Source: Sphingobacterium sp. HMA12 (GTDB lineage: Bacteria > Bacteroidota > Bacteroidia > Sphingobacteriales > Sphingobacteriaceae). From it: 64,000 nucleotides of DNA. The stretch covers positions 1 to 64,000 of the forward strand of contig NZ_BEYR01000004.1 of assembly GCF_002933815.1 (NCBI RefSeq), in the 5' to 3' direction. The notes under the pieces are model-generated. The model searched no databases and was not told the origin of the DNA. It was given only the letters and a program-made list of their open reading frames with translations. This document shows positions 9,101-16,606 of the stretch, one piece after another. Both the position numbers and the translations under genes were made by a program. How positions within the stretch are numbered: position 1 is the first letter of the stretch; each line of letters opens with the position of its first letter.

Positions 9101-9347
9101 CGCTTTTGACAATTAGAATATCATCTGATTTAGCTTGAATTTCAAATGCACCGGTTTGATTACTTGAAGTGGCATTTTTTACGTTATTTTTTATAAAAAC
9201 CGTTGCGCCAGGCAGTGGCCGATTATTGTTTAAGATCTTTCCTGTTATCTTCGATTGTGCAAAAGAAGATAGCTGGAAAAGCATTAGACTAAACAGAAGC
9301 GGGATTATTCTAATCCACTTCCTCTTGGTGTAGATGTCCATTTCCAT
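6174..9347 (-). CDS. SusC/RagA TonB-linked outer-membrane transporter (locus A)
   Basis: The 1057-aa protein has a signal peptide (cleavage after SSFAQ), a carboxypeptidase-regulatory-like domain (about 33-110), and a plug domain carrying SusC signatures (GSIASVTSKDIENLPAASI, VDVLKDASAAALYGARANNGVILIKTKRG). A 22-strand barrel follows, ending with the terminal aromatic residue (GVQFEF). It imports the ligand captured by the SusD protein encoded next, driven by TonB-ExbBD. It is the first gene of the M60 peptidase locus. Two copies of a CGCAATCGATT element lie about 100-130 bp upstream. Confidence 0.96.
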   Translation of the reverse strand: MEMDIYTKRKWIRIIPLLFSLMLFQLSSFAQSKITGKILNNNRPLPGATVFIKNNVKNATSSNQTGAFEIQAKSDDILIVKSVGFETQEISVGGRQTLTINLIESSNDLGEAIVTGYTTISRKKSTGSIASVTSKDIENLPAASIDVLLQGKLPGVNVQNFTGQPGMKTSLVIRGNTNIPRSNGDYDADNLTSNPLYVIDGIPTSEDEIKSFNVTGTNFLASLNPNDIESVDVLKDASAAALYGARANNGVILIKTKRGQLGRPKFSLNTYQGYVTKPAKVATLIGAAERRKKLALIYKYGNDAQLADIPQLLTDSLNPAFNNNNDYQDLFYQSGYVQNYDLSVSGATENLNYRVSGGMYNEKGIVKSTGLKRYSFTSNLIFNITKQLEFLTNFKASTNKRMDGKGNTEFLKTNRYRGIFAINPVDMPTSLLGMSQDDINSIVNPYDYQRNDNINVDLSGVGELRYTFLKDFRLSTRSIINYSTAKNDFASPSILNSDGLAYAKSTYTQYRKYLLTNSLLWTKSYNDVHNFTATAVQEYESRKNEGLYLLGKDIPNDNIQVVKGVSSQNLNGYSDQSTYAKLSFLGAFHYDYKSKYLLDAVWRADASSRFGKNNKWGYFPSVGAGWIISEEPFMEANEWVDEFKLRASWGRTGDESSIGDNDRYNAFVAGDGSYPGNFGNTYGGGTAIIPNYSGITNDNITWQKSDTWNAGFDAYLLKGRLTVNFDTYVRTTTGQMLQIWIPEYSGYLQTFTNAAGVRNSGVEINIQGRVFDKEKAFQWTPQLNLSFNKNVVTALPNGNRDLYYDNGVYVVGKPLNMFYGYLVNGAISSSNDIIVNPYTGAVGATKWGTLKPGYPNWVDVNGDYKISDAIGENDMTFFGDPNPKVTGGFINNFSYKDFSLQILTTFTFGRDIINNTFARRMSNGFFYGSAKDFSKASIGDLDKFDFWEQEGDIARYPAANPYMGLYAWRAAQSMFMEPGWYVRIKNINLAYRFNKGKNPWMDRLGINSLRLYGTMDNVHMFQKFSGVDAEMVDARGFDYGDGYPLPSKYTLGVQFEF

Positions 9348-9443
9348 AAATTGGGTTTGGTTATAGTGTTCTTTTCAGCACTAAAATCTTCCAATTTATT
9401 AATATATCAAAACGGTTCTTCAGCGTAAACGACGCTTTTTTTA

Positions 9444-9477
9444 ACGCAATCGATTGTATTTCGTTACGCAATCGATT
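9444..9477. promoter_or_regulatory. Tandem CGCAATCGATT operator-like elements
   Basis: The 12-mer ACGCAATCGATT occurs at 9444-9455 and again at 9466-9477, exactly 22 bp (two helical turns) apart. The first copy reads CAATCGATTG, a perfect 10-bp palindrome. The elements lie about 97 bp upstream of the locus A SusC start codon. The shape, with a central CG, suits a LacI-type regulator, but no such gene is in the window. Confidence 0.6.
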
Positions 9478-9599
9478 TCGCTATTTTCAAAATGTTAAAA
9501 AATCTTAAATTTATTTGTAACGTTAAGTTTTCATTACTACTAAATGCATAGATTGGTATTCGGCATATAAATAAAATTATATTTAACAATAGAAGAGAT

Positions 9600-11759
9600 T
9601 TACGGAAATTCCACAACAAAAGTCCTATTATCTCGCCAGGTATTGTATGTACTTTTTTGAATCTGATTAATCACATAACCGTATCCGCGATTTGGGCCAT
9701 TGGATAGGCTGTTGTTGCAAATATGTTTGAACTTAATGCCGGGTTTTACTGGAGTCTCCACCGAACTTTCAATCCTGATCGCATTTACCAATACATCATA
9801 TATCCCAAATGCATAAGCTTCATGTTGTTCTACCTGCTCAGCTACTTTATAGGCTGCAAATCCGTCTCGTGTCCCATTCTCGCTTCGATATGCAGCCTGA
9901 TTGGGTGCGTCATAAGGGCTTTCACATTGAAAAAAATACGTGCGACCATGATTTCCGGTCCAATAGGTCTGATACTCCTGAAAATGTTCGTTAAACAAGG
10001 CATACATCGTCATATAATCGCCATTAACAACGAGTCCATTCCGTGTGGTGTTGGTATCCCAGCCCACACTGCCCTTTACACCATGATCTGCACGCCATAG
10101 CCAAAAGTGATCGCCGATCACATCATTGCTATTAATAATAACCGACTGGTCCACATGCACTTTATCTGCCCTAAAACCTCCAATACGCAGAAAAAGATCC
10201 GCCAACAAGGTCGGATTACGATCATGTCTAACTGATGTTTTTCGCCCGCCGACTTGAATCAGACTATGTGAACTATAATGTGCATCGAACATCAGTGAGG
10301 CAACAGTCACCCCATCAACATCGTCAACCAATATCGCTGTAGATGGATTTTCGGTTCCTGGGATCAATGTTGCCAGACCAAGCCCCAATATAATTGTATT
10401 CGCCCGGGTAATATGCAATGGCTCAGACAAATTGTACATTCCCGGTGTAATCAGCAGGTGCTTTCCTATACGCAACTGTCGGTTCATATCCTGCGCTGAA
10501 GTTCCTGGCTTCACTACATAAAAATCTTTTTCGATGTCAATCACTTCACCTGCTCCCATATCATTCCGCGAATAGGATACCCCTTTATGCTTGTGTTTCA
10601 ATGCCGGACGAAAAACCTTATATCGCCCCTCCTTATCAAAAAAGACAAAAGGTTTTTCGCGAATAACAGGTGTTGTCGGAATCAGCGTCACATTTCCGCC
10701 CTTTACCCAATTATTTTGATACGTACTTGTGTCAACAGACGGACCAAAGTCAACACCTTGAAAACAATAATTGTATTTAATTTCCTCAAACTTTCCTCTG
10801 CCTTTATTCAAAAAAGAATTTCGCGTATACCATTGTTGTTGATTTTTTGAACCCGCGGCTGCCTCAAAATAACAATCAGCAGTATATCCGCCGCTCACCC
10901 AGCCATTTGCCCATTGGTTGCGCACAACACGCGTGGAATAAATACGACGTAAAGGAGCCGCCTGTGAGACGGCCCATTTAAATGTCTCTTCTTCCTCGTA
11001 GCTCTCCGGGCCAATGACAGACAGGTTTTCTGCCGATCGCCAAAAAGTGCACGTACCATTTCCCTCCGCAAGATGTGGTGGTGTATGGATATTTGAAACC
11101 TCAACGTCATATGGAACCTGTCCTAAACCTGCTATCTGCACGTAAAAAGGAATTTTCAATATCCCTGCGTCCCGGTAATCCCCCGACTTAAAGAGCAGGG
11201 CATAACGATTGGGACTGAATTCTTTTCCGAACATCTGATCATGGAGCTGATTTACTTCCATACCTACACGTTCCTTATCGTCTGTAGGGCTATAAATAAA
11301 AGTATTTTCCCCAAAGAGCTGTAGCTCCATGGCCAAGCGTGCAATAGGCTCGCCACTTACCGTCTGTATCTCATAGTAATAATCATATGGACTTCCTTCG
11401 ATATTTTTATCGATAAACCTGGGCTCAGTGACTTTGGCTATTGTTTGATAATCCCCAAGCCTGCCCTTTGCCCGTCGAATTAAAAAAGGGGCTTTTATTT
11501 TTTTTGCAGTCACTCGCTTGCTAAAGTCTAGACTTACATTTCCCTTACTCATGAAGATTTCCTGACCATCGTCTTTGGCAATTGTATTCGTTTCTGTTGA
11601 TTGACCAAAACGGATTAGGCTCTTATTTTTATCGTTCCGACCTGCAGCAAGGCTTTTGTGAGATGTCTTGTTTTTCGCCCATGGCTTCGGATTTCCTAGG
11701 ACTGACTGTGTAACTAACAACGTTAAAACGGGAATAATATAGTTTTTAAATCTTAGCAT
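9600..11759 (-). CDS. Secreted GH55-like beta-helix protein
   Basis: The 719-aa protein has a signal peptide (cleavage near SVLG). After a short N-terminal beta domain (about 50-150) there are two regions that read as right-handed beta-helix: about 160-290 (GLGQVPYDVEVSNIHTPPHL, GNGTCTFWRSAENLSVIG) and about 420-640 (HLLITPGMYNLSEPLHITRANT, GLGLATLIPGT, FNEHFQEYQTYWTGNHGRTYFFQ). I recall this family from actinobacteria and Bacteroidota, often mislabelled adenylyl cyclase or coagulation factor 5/8 protein; the fold resembles GH55 or pectate-lyase superfamilies. It is the last gene of locus B, 4 bp after the GH2 gene, so a polysaccharide-degrading role is likely. The catalytic residues and substrate are not identifiable by eye. 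Confidence 0.6.
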   Translation of the reverse strand: MLRFKNYIIPVLTLLVTQSVLGNPKPWAKNKTSHKSLAAGRNDKNKSLIRFGQSTETNTIAKDDGQEIFMSKGNVSLDFSKRVTAKKIKAPFLIRRAKGRLGDYQTIAKVTEPRFIDKNIEGSPYDYYYEIQTVSGEPIARLAMELQLFGENTFIYSPTDDKERVGMEVNQLHDQMFGKEFSPNRYALLFKSGDYRDAGILKIPFYVQIAGLGQVPYDVEVSNIHTPPHLAEGNGTCTFWRSAENLSVIGPESYEEEETFKWAVSQAAPLRRIYSTRVVRNQWANGWVSGGYTADCYFEAAAGSKNQQQWYTRNSFLNKGRGKFEEIKYNYCFQGVDFGPSVDTSTYQNNWVKGGNVTLIPTTPVIREKPFVFFDKEGRYKVFRPALKHKHKGVSYSRNDMGAGEVIDIEKDFYVVKPGTSAQDMNRQLRIGKHLLITPGMYNLSEPLHITRANTIILGLGLATLIPGTENPSTAILVDDVDGVTVASLMFDAHYSSHSLIQVGGRKTSVRHDRNPTLLADLFLRIGGFRADKVHVDQSVIINSNDVIGDHFWLWRADHGVKGSVGWDTNTTRNGLVVNGDYMTMYALFNEHFQEYQTYWTGNHGRTYFFQCESPYDAPNQAAYRSENGTRDGFAAYKVAEQVEQHEAYAFGIYDVLVNAIRIESSVETPVKPGIKFKHICNNSLSNGPNRGYGYVINQIQKSTYNTWRDNRTFVVEFP

Positions 11760-11763
11760 AAGT

Positions 11764-14505
11764 CTATTTTTTTATAGATGGGGTATTTTCGACTCTTTTA
11801 AGTCGAATTGCATTTAGTATTGTTTCTCCTTTTTTAGGAATAAATGAAATCGTCAGATTGTTTTTGTCTATCACTTGCACCAGATATTTTTGACGCAATA
11901 CCCTAAATGCTCCGACTTCATCCAGTACATTAAGGGAACTAACCGCTGTTCGCCCATCAATTTGAATGTCGAAAATGCGGTCGATAGCTATCTGTTCCTG
12001 TTCTCTCTCGCGTTGTTCGAGATCGTAAACAAGTTGTTCTTTGTGATTTGATCCTTGTAATTCGGCAAAAGTCAATTCGATTTCATAATCACCTTTGGGC
12101 AGGTCAAACCGATAATACTCCAATCCCTGCAGTTGCGTCTGGAAAAGCGGATCGTCCCAAGTACCGCGAATATTGGTATCACTCCCGAGGTTTTCTCGCC
12201 CAGTATTTTTTAAGCGATACTGTTTACCGCCATGATATCCCCAGCTCCCCGCTCGATAAGGCTGGTCCGGAAACCACCTATTGCCTTTGGTGTCCGTATA
12301 CTGACGGTTATCTCCAACATTGATCAATAGCTGCTGCCATCCCCCGTCTTTTCTTAGGTCATAAGGCATAACTTCACAGTCGAGAACCATCTTGTCCGTG
12401 CCAGTGATTTTGCCCGCATGAAAGGCCTCCGCCTCTACCTCATGCACACCTCGGCTTAAATTTACAGGCCACATCATTACCCGGTCTACAGGAACTTTCA
12501 CGCCCATAACGATACCATCCAACAGCAACTTAACCGAATCGGCATTACTAAATATAGGTATCTTTAACCATCCTGAACCAACCATGGATGTGCTCGAATC
12601 AGACCTCGCGCTCCATTTGTTACCATTAGTTAACCCGATTTTTACAAAGGGCTCCTTATTTAAATATGCCTGATATAAAAAATAGGTGTTTTTTGGCTTT
12701 CTACCCCACGTCAATAAGCCTTTGGTATTGATATGTGGCATACTTTCTTCCCGTGTCTCCGAGTTAAAATCTGAAAGATTCCACGCAGCGCCACCAGAAA
12801 CAAACGGTTTGCGCAAAATTTCGTTGAGATAACCCTGATGGTACATCAATGCATATTCCACACTCTTATCAAAGCGAATCGGTCTATCGGTATATATCCT
12901 ATCATCTGCGTCAGCACCATATTCGGTCACCAATAGTGGTTTATTGGGGAGTTGTTGGTGGATATGCTCCAATTGCTTCCCAAAATCAGCAATCTTGCCA
13001 CCATACCATCCCGGATAGAGATTCCAGCCGACAAGCATCGGAACTTTGGTCAGGCCCGTCCGATGGTAGAGATCAAAATTACCATGGTTGGCGATCATGG
13101 TATAGCGCGTTGAATCTTCGGCACGCGTAAGTGTTTCCAATTCCTGTGCCAGTGCTACAACAGATTTGAAATAGGTCTCTTGCCGCTCTTTATCTTTTGG
13201 AAAATGGGGGCGAAGAAAAATCTCGTTCATATAGCCCCAGACGATAATGCTTGGATGATTAAAATATTGCCGGATCATTTCTCTTTGCATCTGGAAACTA
13301 TGTTCAGCAAAAGCAGCACTTTCCGTAATTTCATTGACGAGCGGAATTTCTACGGATGCCAAAAGACCTAAACTGTCGCAGGCTTTCAATATGGCGGGAT
13401 CCTGAGGATAATGTGCAACACGTAAAAAATTACCCCCCATTGCTTTTAATTTAACAAGGTCTTGTACTTGTATCGTATCCGGGACTGCAATGCCCATTCC
13501 TTCAAAATCCTGGTGTCTGCTTGCCCCGATCAATTTCAGTGGATGCCCATTTAGAAAGAATCCTTTTTGAGGATCAAATGAAAACCAGCGAAAACCAATA
13601 GGGTTGTCCAGTCGGTCCAGCAGCTTACCGCTACAATCGTAAATACTCGTCGATAGGCGATAGAGATAGGGCGATTCAGGTGACCATAGACTTGGGGGCT
13701 GAATGCCTGTGATGTTCATGCGGAAATTGCTCTGTGCATTCGGATTTAATTTTTCCTTTTGACGCATTTTTTTTATCACTGCCCCTGTGGCATCTACAAG
13801 TATACTTTCTACTAATACATCCTGTTCGGATGAGCAAGAATTTTGGAGATCTCCATGAAGATTGATCGTGCCTTTTCCATTTGCATCTACCTTTGCACTA
13901 ACGCGCAAACCACTACTTCCGTAGATTGGATCTGTAAAATGAATCTGATCCAATAACAGCAAAAACACCTTCCTATAAACACCCCCAAAAAAAGTAAAAT
14001 CTCCACTTAATGGCGCAATATCCTGATTGTAGCGGTTGTTAACCTTAAGGACTATATTATTTTTTTCATTTGCACGCCGATTGAGATAGTCGGTAATGTC
14101 GACATTGAAAGCAGTATAACCACCAACATGCTTTTTCACCTGCTTGCCATTGACAAATATGATAGATTCCTGATTGGCCGCCCCAACGTGAAGTAAAATC
14201 CTTTTATGCTCCCATTCGGTCTTCCAGTTTAGGGTATTTTGATATTCGGCGCCATCGCGATAATAACCCGGAATATCATCCATAACGTCAAGGATATTCC
14301 AACAATGTGGAAGGTTGACAGTTTCCCATTTTTGCATTTGTCGAGGGGAACGTCCCTGGGAGGCTGTATCTTTCTTAAATTGCCAGTTCGACGAGAAATC
14401 AATCGAACCTCTACCATCTTGGAGTGTCTGGGCATTGGCATTCCAAGAGAAAAGTATACACCCTATATAAAATAAAGTAATAATTTGTTTAAATATAATC
14501 TTCAT
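11764..14505 (-). CDS. Glycoside hydrolase family 2 enzyme with C-terminal malectin domain
   Basis: The 913-aa protein has a signal peptide cleaved after NANAQ (about 26). The domains run as follows: GH2 sugar-binding jelly roll (about 35-185, LLHVGAANQESIIFVNGKQV), Ig-like GH2 domain (about 190-305), TIM barrel (about 310-610), DUF4982-like Ig domain (about 645-715) and malectin-like domain (about 735-905, FDLPKGDYEIELTFAEL). The acid/base is Glu428 in WGYMNE and the nucleophile Glu528 in VTEYGAD, so it should be an active retaining exo-glycosidase. Beta-galactosidase, beta-glucuronidase and beta-mannosidase are all possible. The malectin domain suggests a bound di-glucose-like or related ligand. 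It starts 18 bp after the sensor gene. Confidence 0.88.
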   Translation of the reverse strand: MKIIFKQIITLFYIGCILFSWNANAQTLQDGRGSIDFSSNWQFKKDTASQGRSPRQMQKWETVNLPHCWNILDVMDDIPGYYRDGAEYQNTLNWKTEWEHKRILLHVGAANQESIIFVNGKQVKKHVGGYTAFNVDITDYLNRRANEKNNIVLKVNNRYNQDIAPLSGDFTFFGGVYRKVFLLLLDQIHFTDPIYGSSGLRVSAKVDANGKGTINLHGDLQNSCSSEQDVLVESILVDATGAVIKKMRQKEKLNPNAQSNFRMNITGIQPPSLWSPESPYLYRLSTSIYDCSGKLLDRLDNPIGFRWFSFDPQKGFFLNGHPLKLIGASRHQDFEGMGIAVPDTIQVQDLVKLKAMGGNFLRVAHYPQDPAILKACDSLGLLASVEIPLVNEITESAAFAEHSFQMQREMIRQYFNHPSIIVWGYMNEIFLRPHFPKDKERQETYFKSVVALAQELETLTRAEDSTRYTMIANHGNFDLYHRTGLTKVPMLVGWNLYPGWYGGKIADFGKQLEHIHQQLPNKPLLVTEYGADADDRIYTDRPIRFDKSVEYALMYHQGYLNEILRKPFVSGGAAWNLSDFNSETREESMPHINTKGLLTWGRKPKNTYFLYQAYLNKEPFVKIGLTNGNKWSARSDSSTSMVGSGWLKIPIFSNADSVKLLLDGIVMGVKVPVDRVMMWPVNLSRGVHEVEAEAFHAGKITGTDKMVLDCEVMPYDLRKDGGWQQLLINVGDNRQYTDTKGNRWFPDQPYRAGSWGYHGGKQYRLKNTGRENLGSDTNIRGTWDDPLFQTQLQGLEYYRFDLPKGDYEIELTFAELQGSNHKEQLVYDLEQREREQEQIAIDRIFDIQIDGRTAVSSLNVLDEVGAFRVLRQKYLVQVIDKNNLTISFIPKKGETILNAIRLKRVENTPSIKK

Positions 14506-14523
14506 GTATTCTATTTATGTTGG

Positions 14524-16455
14524 TCAATCCAATACATTTAACACCAGTTTTGTCCAACCTGATTTTTCATTTTTTTTATGTTTTTTACTGTTCGTTGTAA
14601 GTATACTTTTCACTTTGCTCGCATAATTCCAACAGGTACTTTGTCTGATCCCCAATTTTTGGGAAAGCTTATAGGAAGAAATCTCACCCTGATGAAAATG
14701 CACCAGGTAAACGAGGTAAAAAGCCTTGTTGATCGGTATGCGTACATTTTCGAAAATCGTATTGTTCAACACAGACTCTTCATAGGTACATTTGGTACAT
14801 CGACGGCTATAGGGCGTTTTACCGGCGCAATAATTATCGTAACCACATTTCCTGCAGCAATATTCTTTTTTCCATTTCAATTCCGCCAGTATCCGATAAC
14901 AGGTTTCTTTATCCGGGTATTTTGCCCCGAATTCTTCAAAGTTCATTTCCTTGGAAAGCACGCGATCGTCCGTAATCCGTTCAATATTGGTTTGCAGATT
15001 TTTATTATCCTTGGCCAACAATTGATTCATGCGGCGTATTTCTTCCGACTGAGCCATTAAGAGGTTATTCATTTCCTTCAGCTCGCGGTTTTGCCCTGTA
15101 ATGATCTCCGATTTTTCCACCAGTTCTTCCGATTTTTGCATGACTTCCAATGTTCGCTCCTTCACTTTCTTTTCCAAATCCCTGTTATGCATTTCATGGA
15201 GTTTCTCATTGATCTGCATTTGCTCTATGACTCTTTTTTGTGCACGCTCTTTTTTATTTTTCAATAGACGGACTTTATCGCGGATGGCAAATGACAAGAA
15301 AGTCATCTCCATAACAAAACCAAATGTAATACTGTAATGACCAATTGAGCTGGGTAGAAAGCGTGCATAACCCAGTACATAAATTACTTTCAGTACAAAT
15401 CCCAAGAAGAGGAAGGCATAAGCAAGGACGAAATAACGAGCGGGACGGTATTTTTTTCTCCATAGCCATATTCCTGAAAAAAAAGCGACCGATAGTGGAA
15501 CAATTTCTACAAATTTGTAGATAAACCAATTTTGATTGAAGCATAGGCAATACACAAAAAATAGTATCCTTAAGATAATTACCGCATTCAACAGCTTATT
15601 AAGTCTAGGTTCCTTTTGTTTGACATGTAGCAGAGACTTCGTAAACAACAGCGCAAAGACACTGACACAACACACAAAAACCGCGGTTGCATATTGATTG
15701 AACCACGGGTTCTCAGGCCATAGGTATTGAAATGCGATCCCATCCGAAGACATCTCATAAAGGCCGACGCACAATATATATAACACATAATAGAGGTATT
15801 GGCGCCCCCTTACGGCAAAATACATCAGTAGATTATTGAAACTAAAGAGGATAATCATTCCGTAGAACAGACCAAAAGTAAAATACTCGGTCAAGGTGTA
15901 CTGCACAAATCGCTCCATGGTACGATAGACCAAAATCACATTGACCATCTGTCTTGAGCGTACCTTAAAGTAAGCTTCGTAGGTTCCTTTTTCCAATGCA
16001 GGAATCAAAAACTCAAAGTTCTTGTGCATAAAATGCCGGTTCCCAAAATGAATGGAGGCCCCGGTTTGATCGTGCACAAAACCACCCTTTCCATTTGGAA
16101 TAAATGCTTCCACGAGATCCGCAGTCTGATCAAATAACTCAATGACCCGTTCTCCAGATAACTGTTGTCTAAAATGGATCTTCACTCTAAACCAATAGGT
16201 CGAAGACCGATTAAAGTTTTTGGGGTAATACCGTTCGTTAGGAACGAACTGTTGTGATCGCCCCGCCGATTTAATTTCCTCAAATGACAGCCTATTGGTG
16301 CTGTCTTCCATATAGAATACTTCGGCTGTCTTAAAGATGTGTTCGGCTGTATTGGGATATATCGTAATAGGATTTTGCCCAAATAACCATCCTATCTTAA
16401 ATAAGAATAGTACAATTACACCGGTTCGTATTTTCGTCCTGTTTTTGGTGCACAT
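14524..16455 (-). CDS. 7TMR-DISM membrane sensor fused to IS1595-type zinc-ribbon/HTH domain
   Basis: The 643-aa protein has a signal peptide (to about 26), a periplasmic 7TMR-DISM extracellular beta domain (about 28-180), seven predicted membrane helices (about 190-392) and a long coiled coil (about 395-495). In place of a kinase or cyclase it ends with a domain matching the N-terminus of IS1595-family transposases. That domain has FEEFGAKYPDKETC...ELKWKKEYCCRKCGY, a zinc ribbon C534-x2-C537 with C553-x2-C556, then SVLNNTIFENVRIPINKAFY and a helix-turn-helix (EISSYKLSQKLGIRQSTCW, about 590-610). The transposase DDE catalytic domain is absent. I infer a membrane-bound one-component regulator that binds DNA, probably controlling the surrounding SusC/SusD-GH2 operon. 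The architecture is clear by eye; the function is inference. Confidence 0.85.
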   Translation of the reverse strand: MCTKNRTKIRTGVIVLFLFKIGWLFGQNPITIYPNTAEHIFKTAEVFYMEDSTNRLSFEEIKSAGRSQQFVPNERYYPKNFNRSSTYWFRVKIHFRQQLSGERVIELFDQTADLVEAFIPNGKGGFVHDQTGASIHFGNRHFMHKNFEFLIPALEKGTYEAYFKVRSRQMVNVILVYRTMERFVQYTLTEYFTFGLFYGMIILFSFNNLLMYFAVRGRQYLYYVLYILCVGLYEMSSDGIAFQYLWPENPWFNQYATAVFVCCVSVFALLFTKSLLHVKQKEPRLNKLLNAVIILRILFFVYCLCFNQNWFIYKFVEIVPLSVAFFSGIWLWRKKYRPARYFVLAYAFLFLGFVLKVIYVLGYARFLPSSIGHYSITFGFVMEMTFLSFAIRDKVRLLKNKKERAQKRVIEQMQINEKLHEMHNRDLEKKVKERTLEVMQKSEELVEKSEIITGQNRELKEMNNLLMAQSEEIRRMNQLLAKDNKNLQTNIERITDDRVLSKEMNFEEFGAKYPDKETCYRILAELKWKKEYCCRKCGYDNYCAGKTPYSRRCTKCTYEESVLNNTIFENVRIPINKAFYLVYLVHFHQGEISSYKLSQKLGIRQSTCWNYASKVKSILTTNSKKHKKNEKSGWTKLVLNVLD

Positions 16456-16491
16456 AACTCGCCTTCCCCTTTTTCTTTTGGTTATTTATAG

Positions 16492-16530
16492 CCGGATAGG
16501 TATCAGCGACCAGCGGCTGCCCCTATCCGG
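16492..16530 (-). promoter_or_regulatory. Intra-operon hairpin between SusD and sensor genes
   Basis: CCGGATAGG (16492-16500) pairs perfectly with CCTATCCGG (16522-16530), with a CAGC/GCTG inner pairing possible in the 21-nt loop. It lies in the 151-bp gap between SusD and the sensor gene. No T-tract follows on the minus strand, so mRNA processing or stability of the SusC/SusD part is more likely than simple termination. Confidence 0.65.
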
Positions 16531-16606
16531 AATCATTCTAGATGATCAAAATAACAAAATTATCCTAAAGCATGTGATTCGAGATTATCATCTCAATGTT
16601 ATATAC

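Noticed and set aside
14524..14960. An IS1595-type insertion sequence inserted in the sensor gene.
   Set aside because: Only the zinc ribbon and helix-turn-helix are present, in frame with the coiled coil. The DDE domain, terminal inverted repeats and target duplications are not seen.
14578..15060. A 160-codon plus-strand frame opposite the sensor gene.
   Set aside because: It is a shadow of a well-supported gene on the other strand, with no domain pattern.
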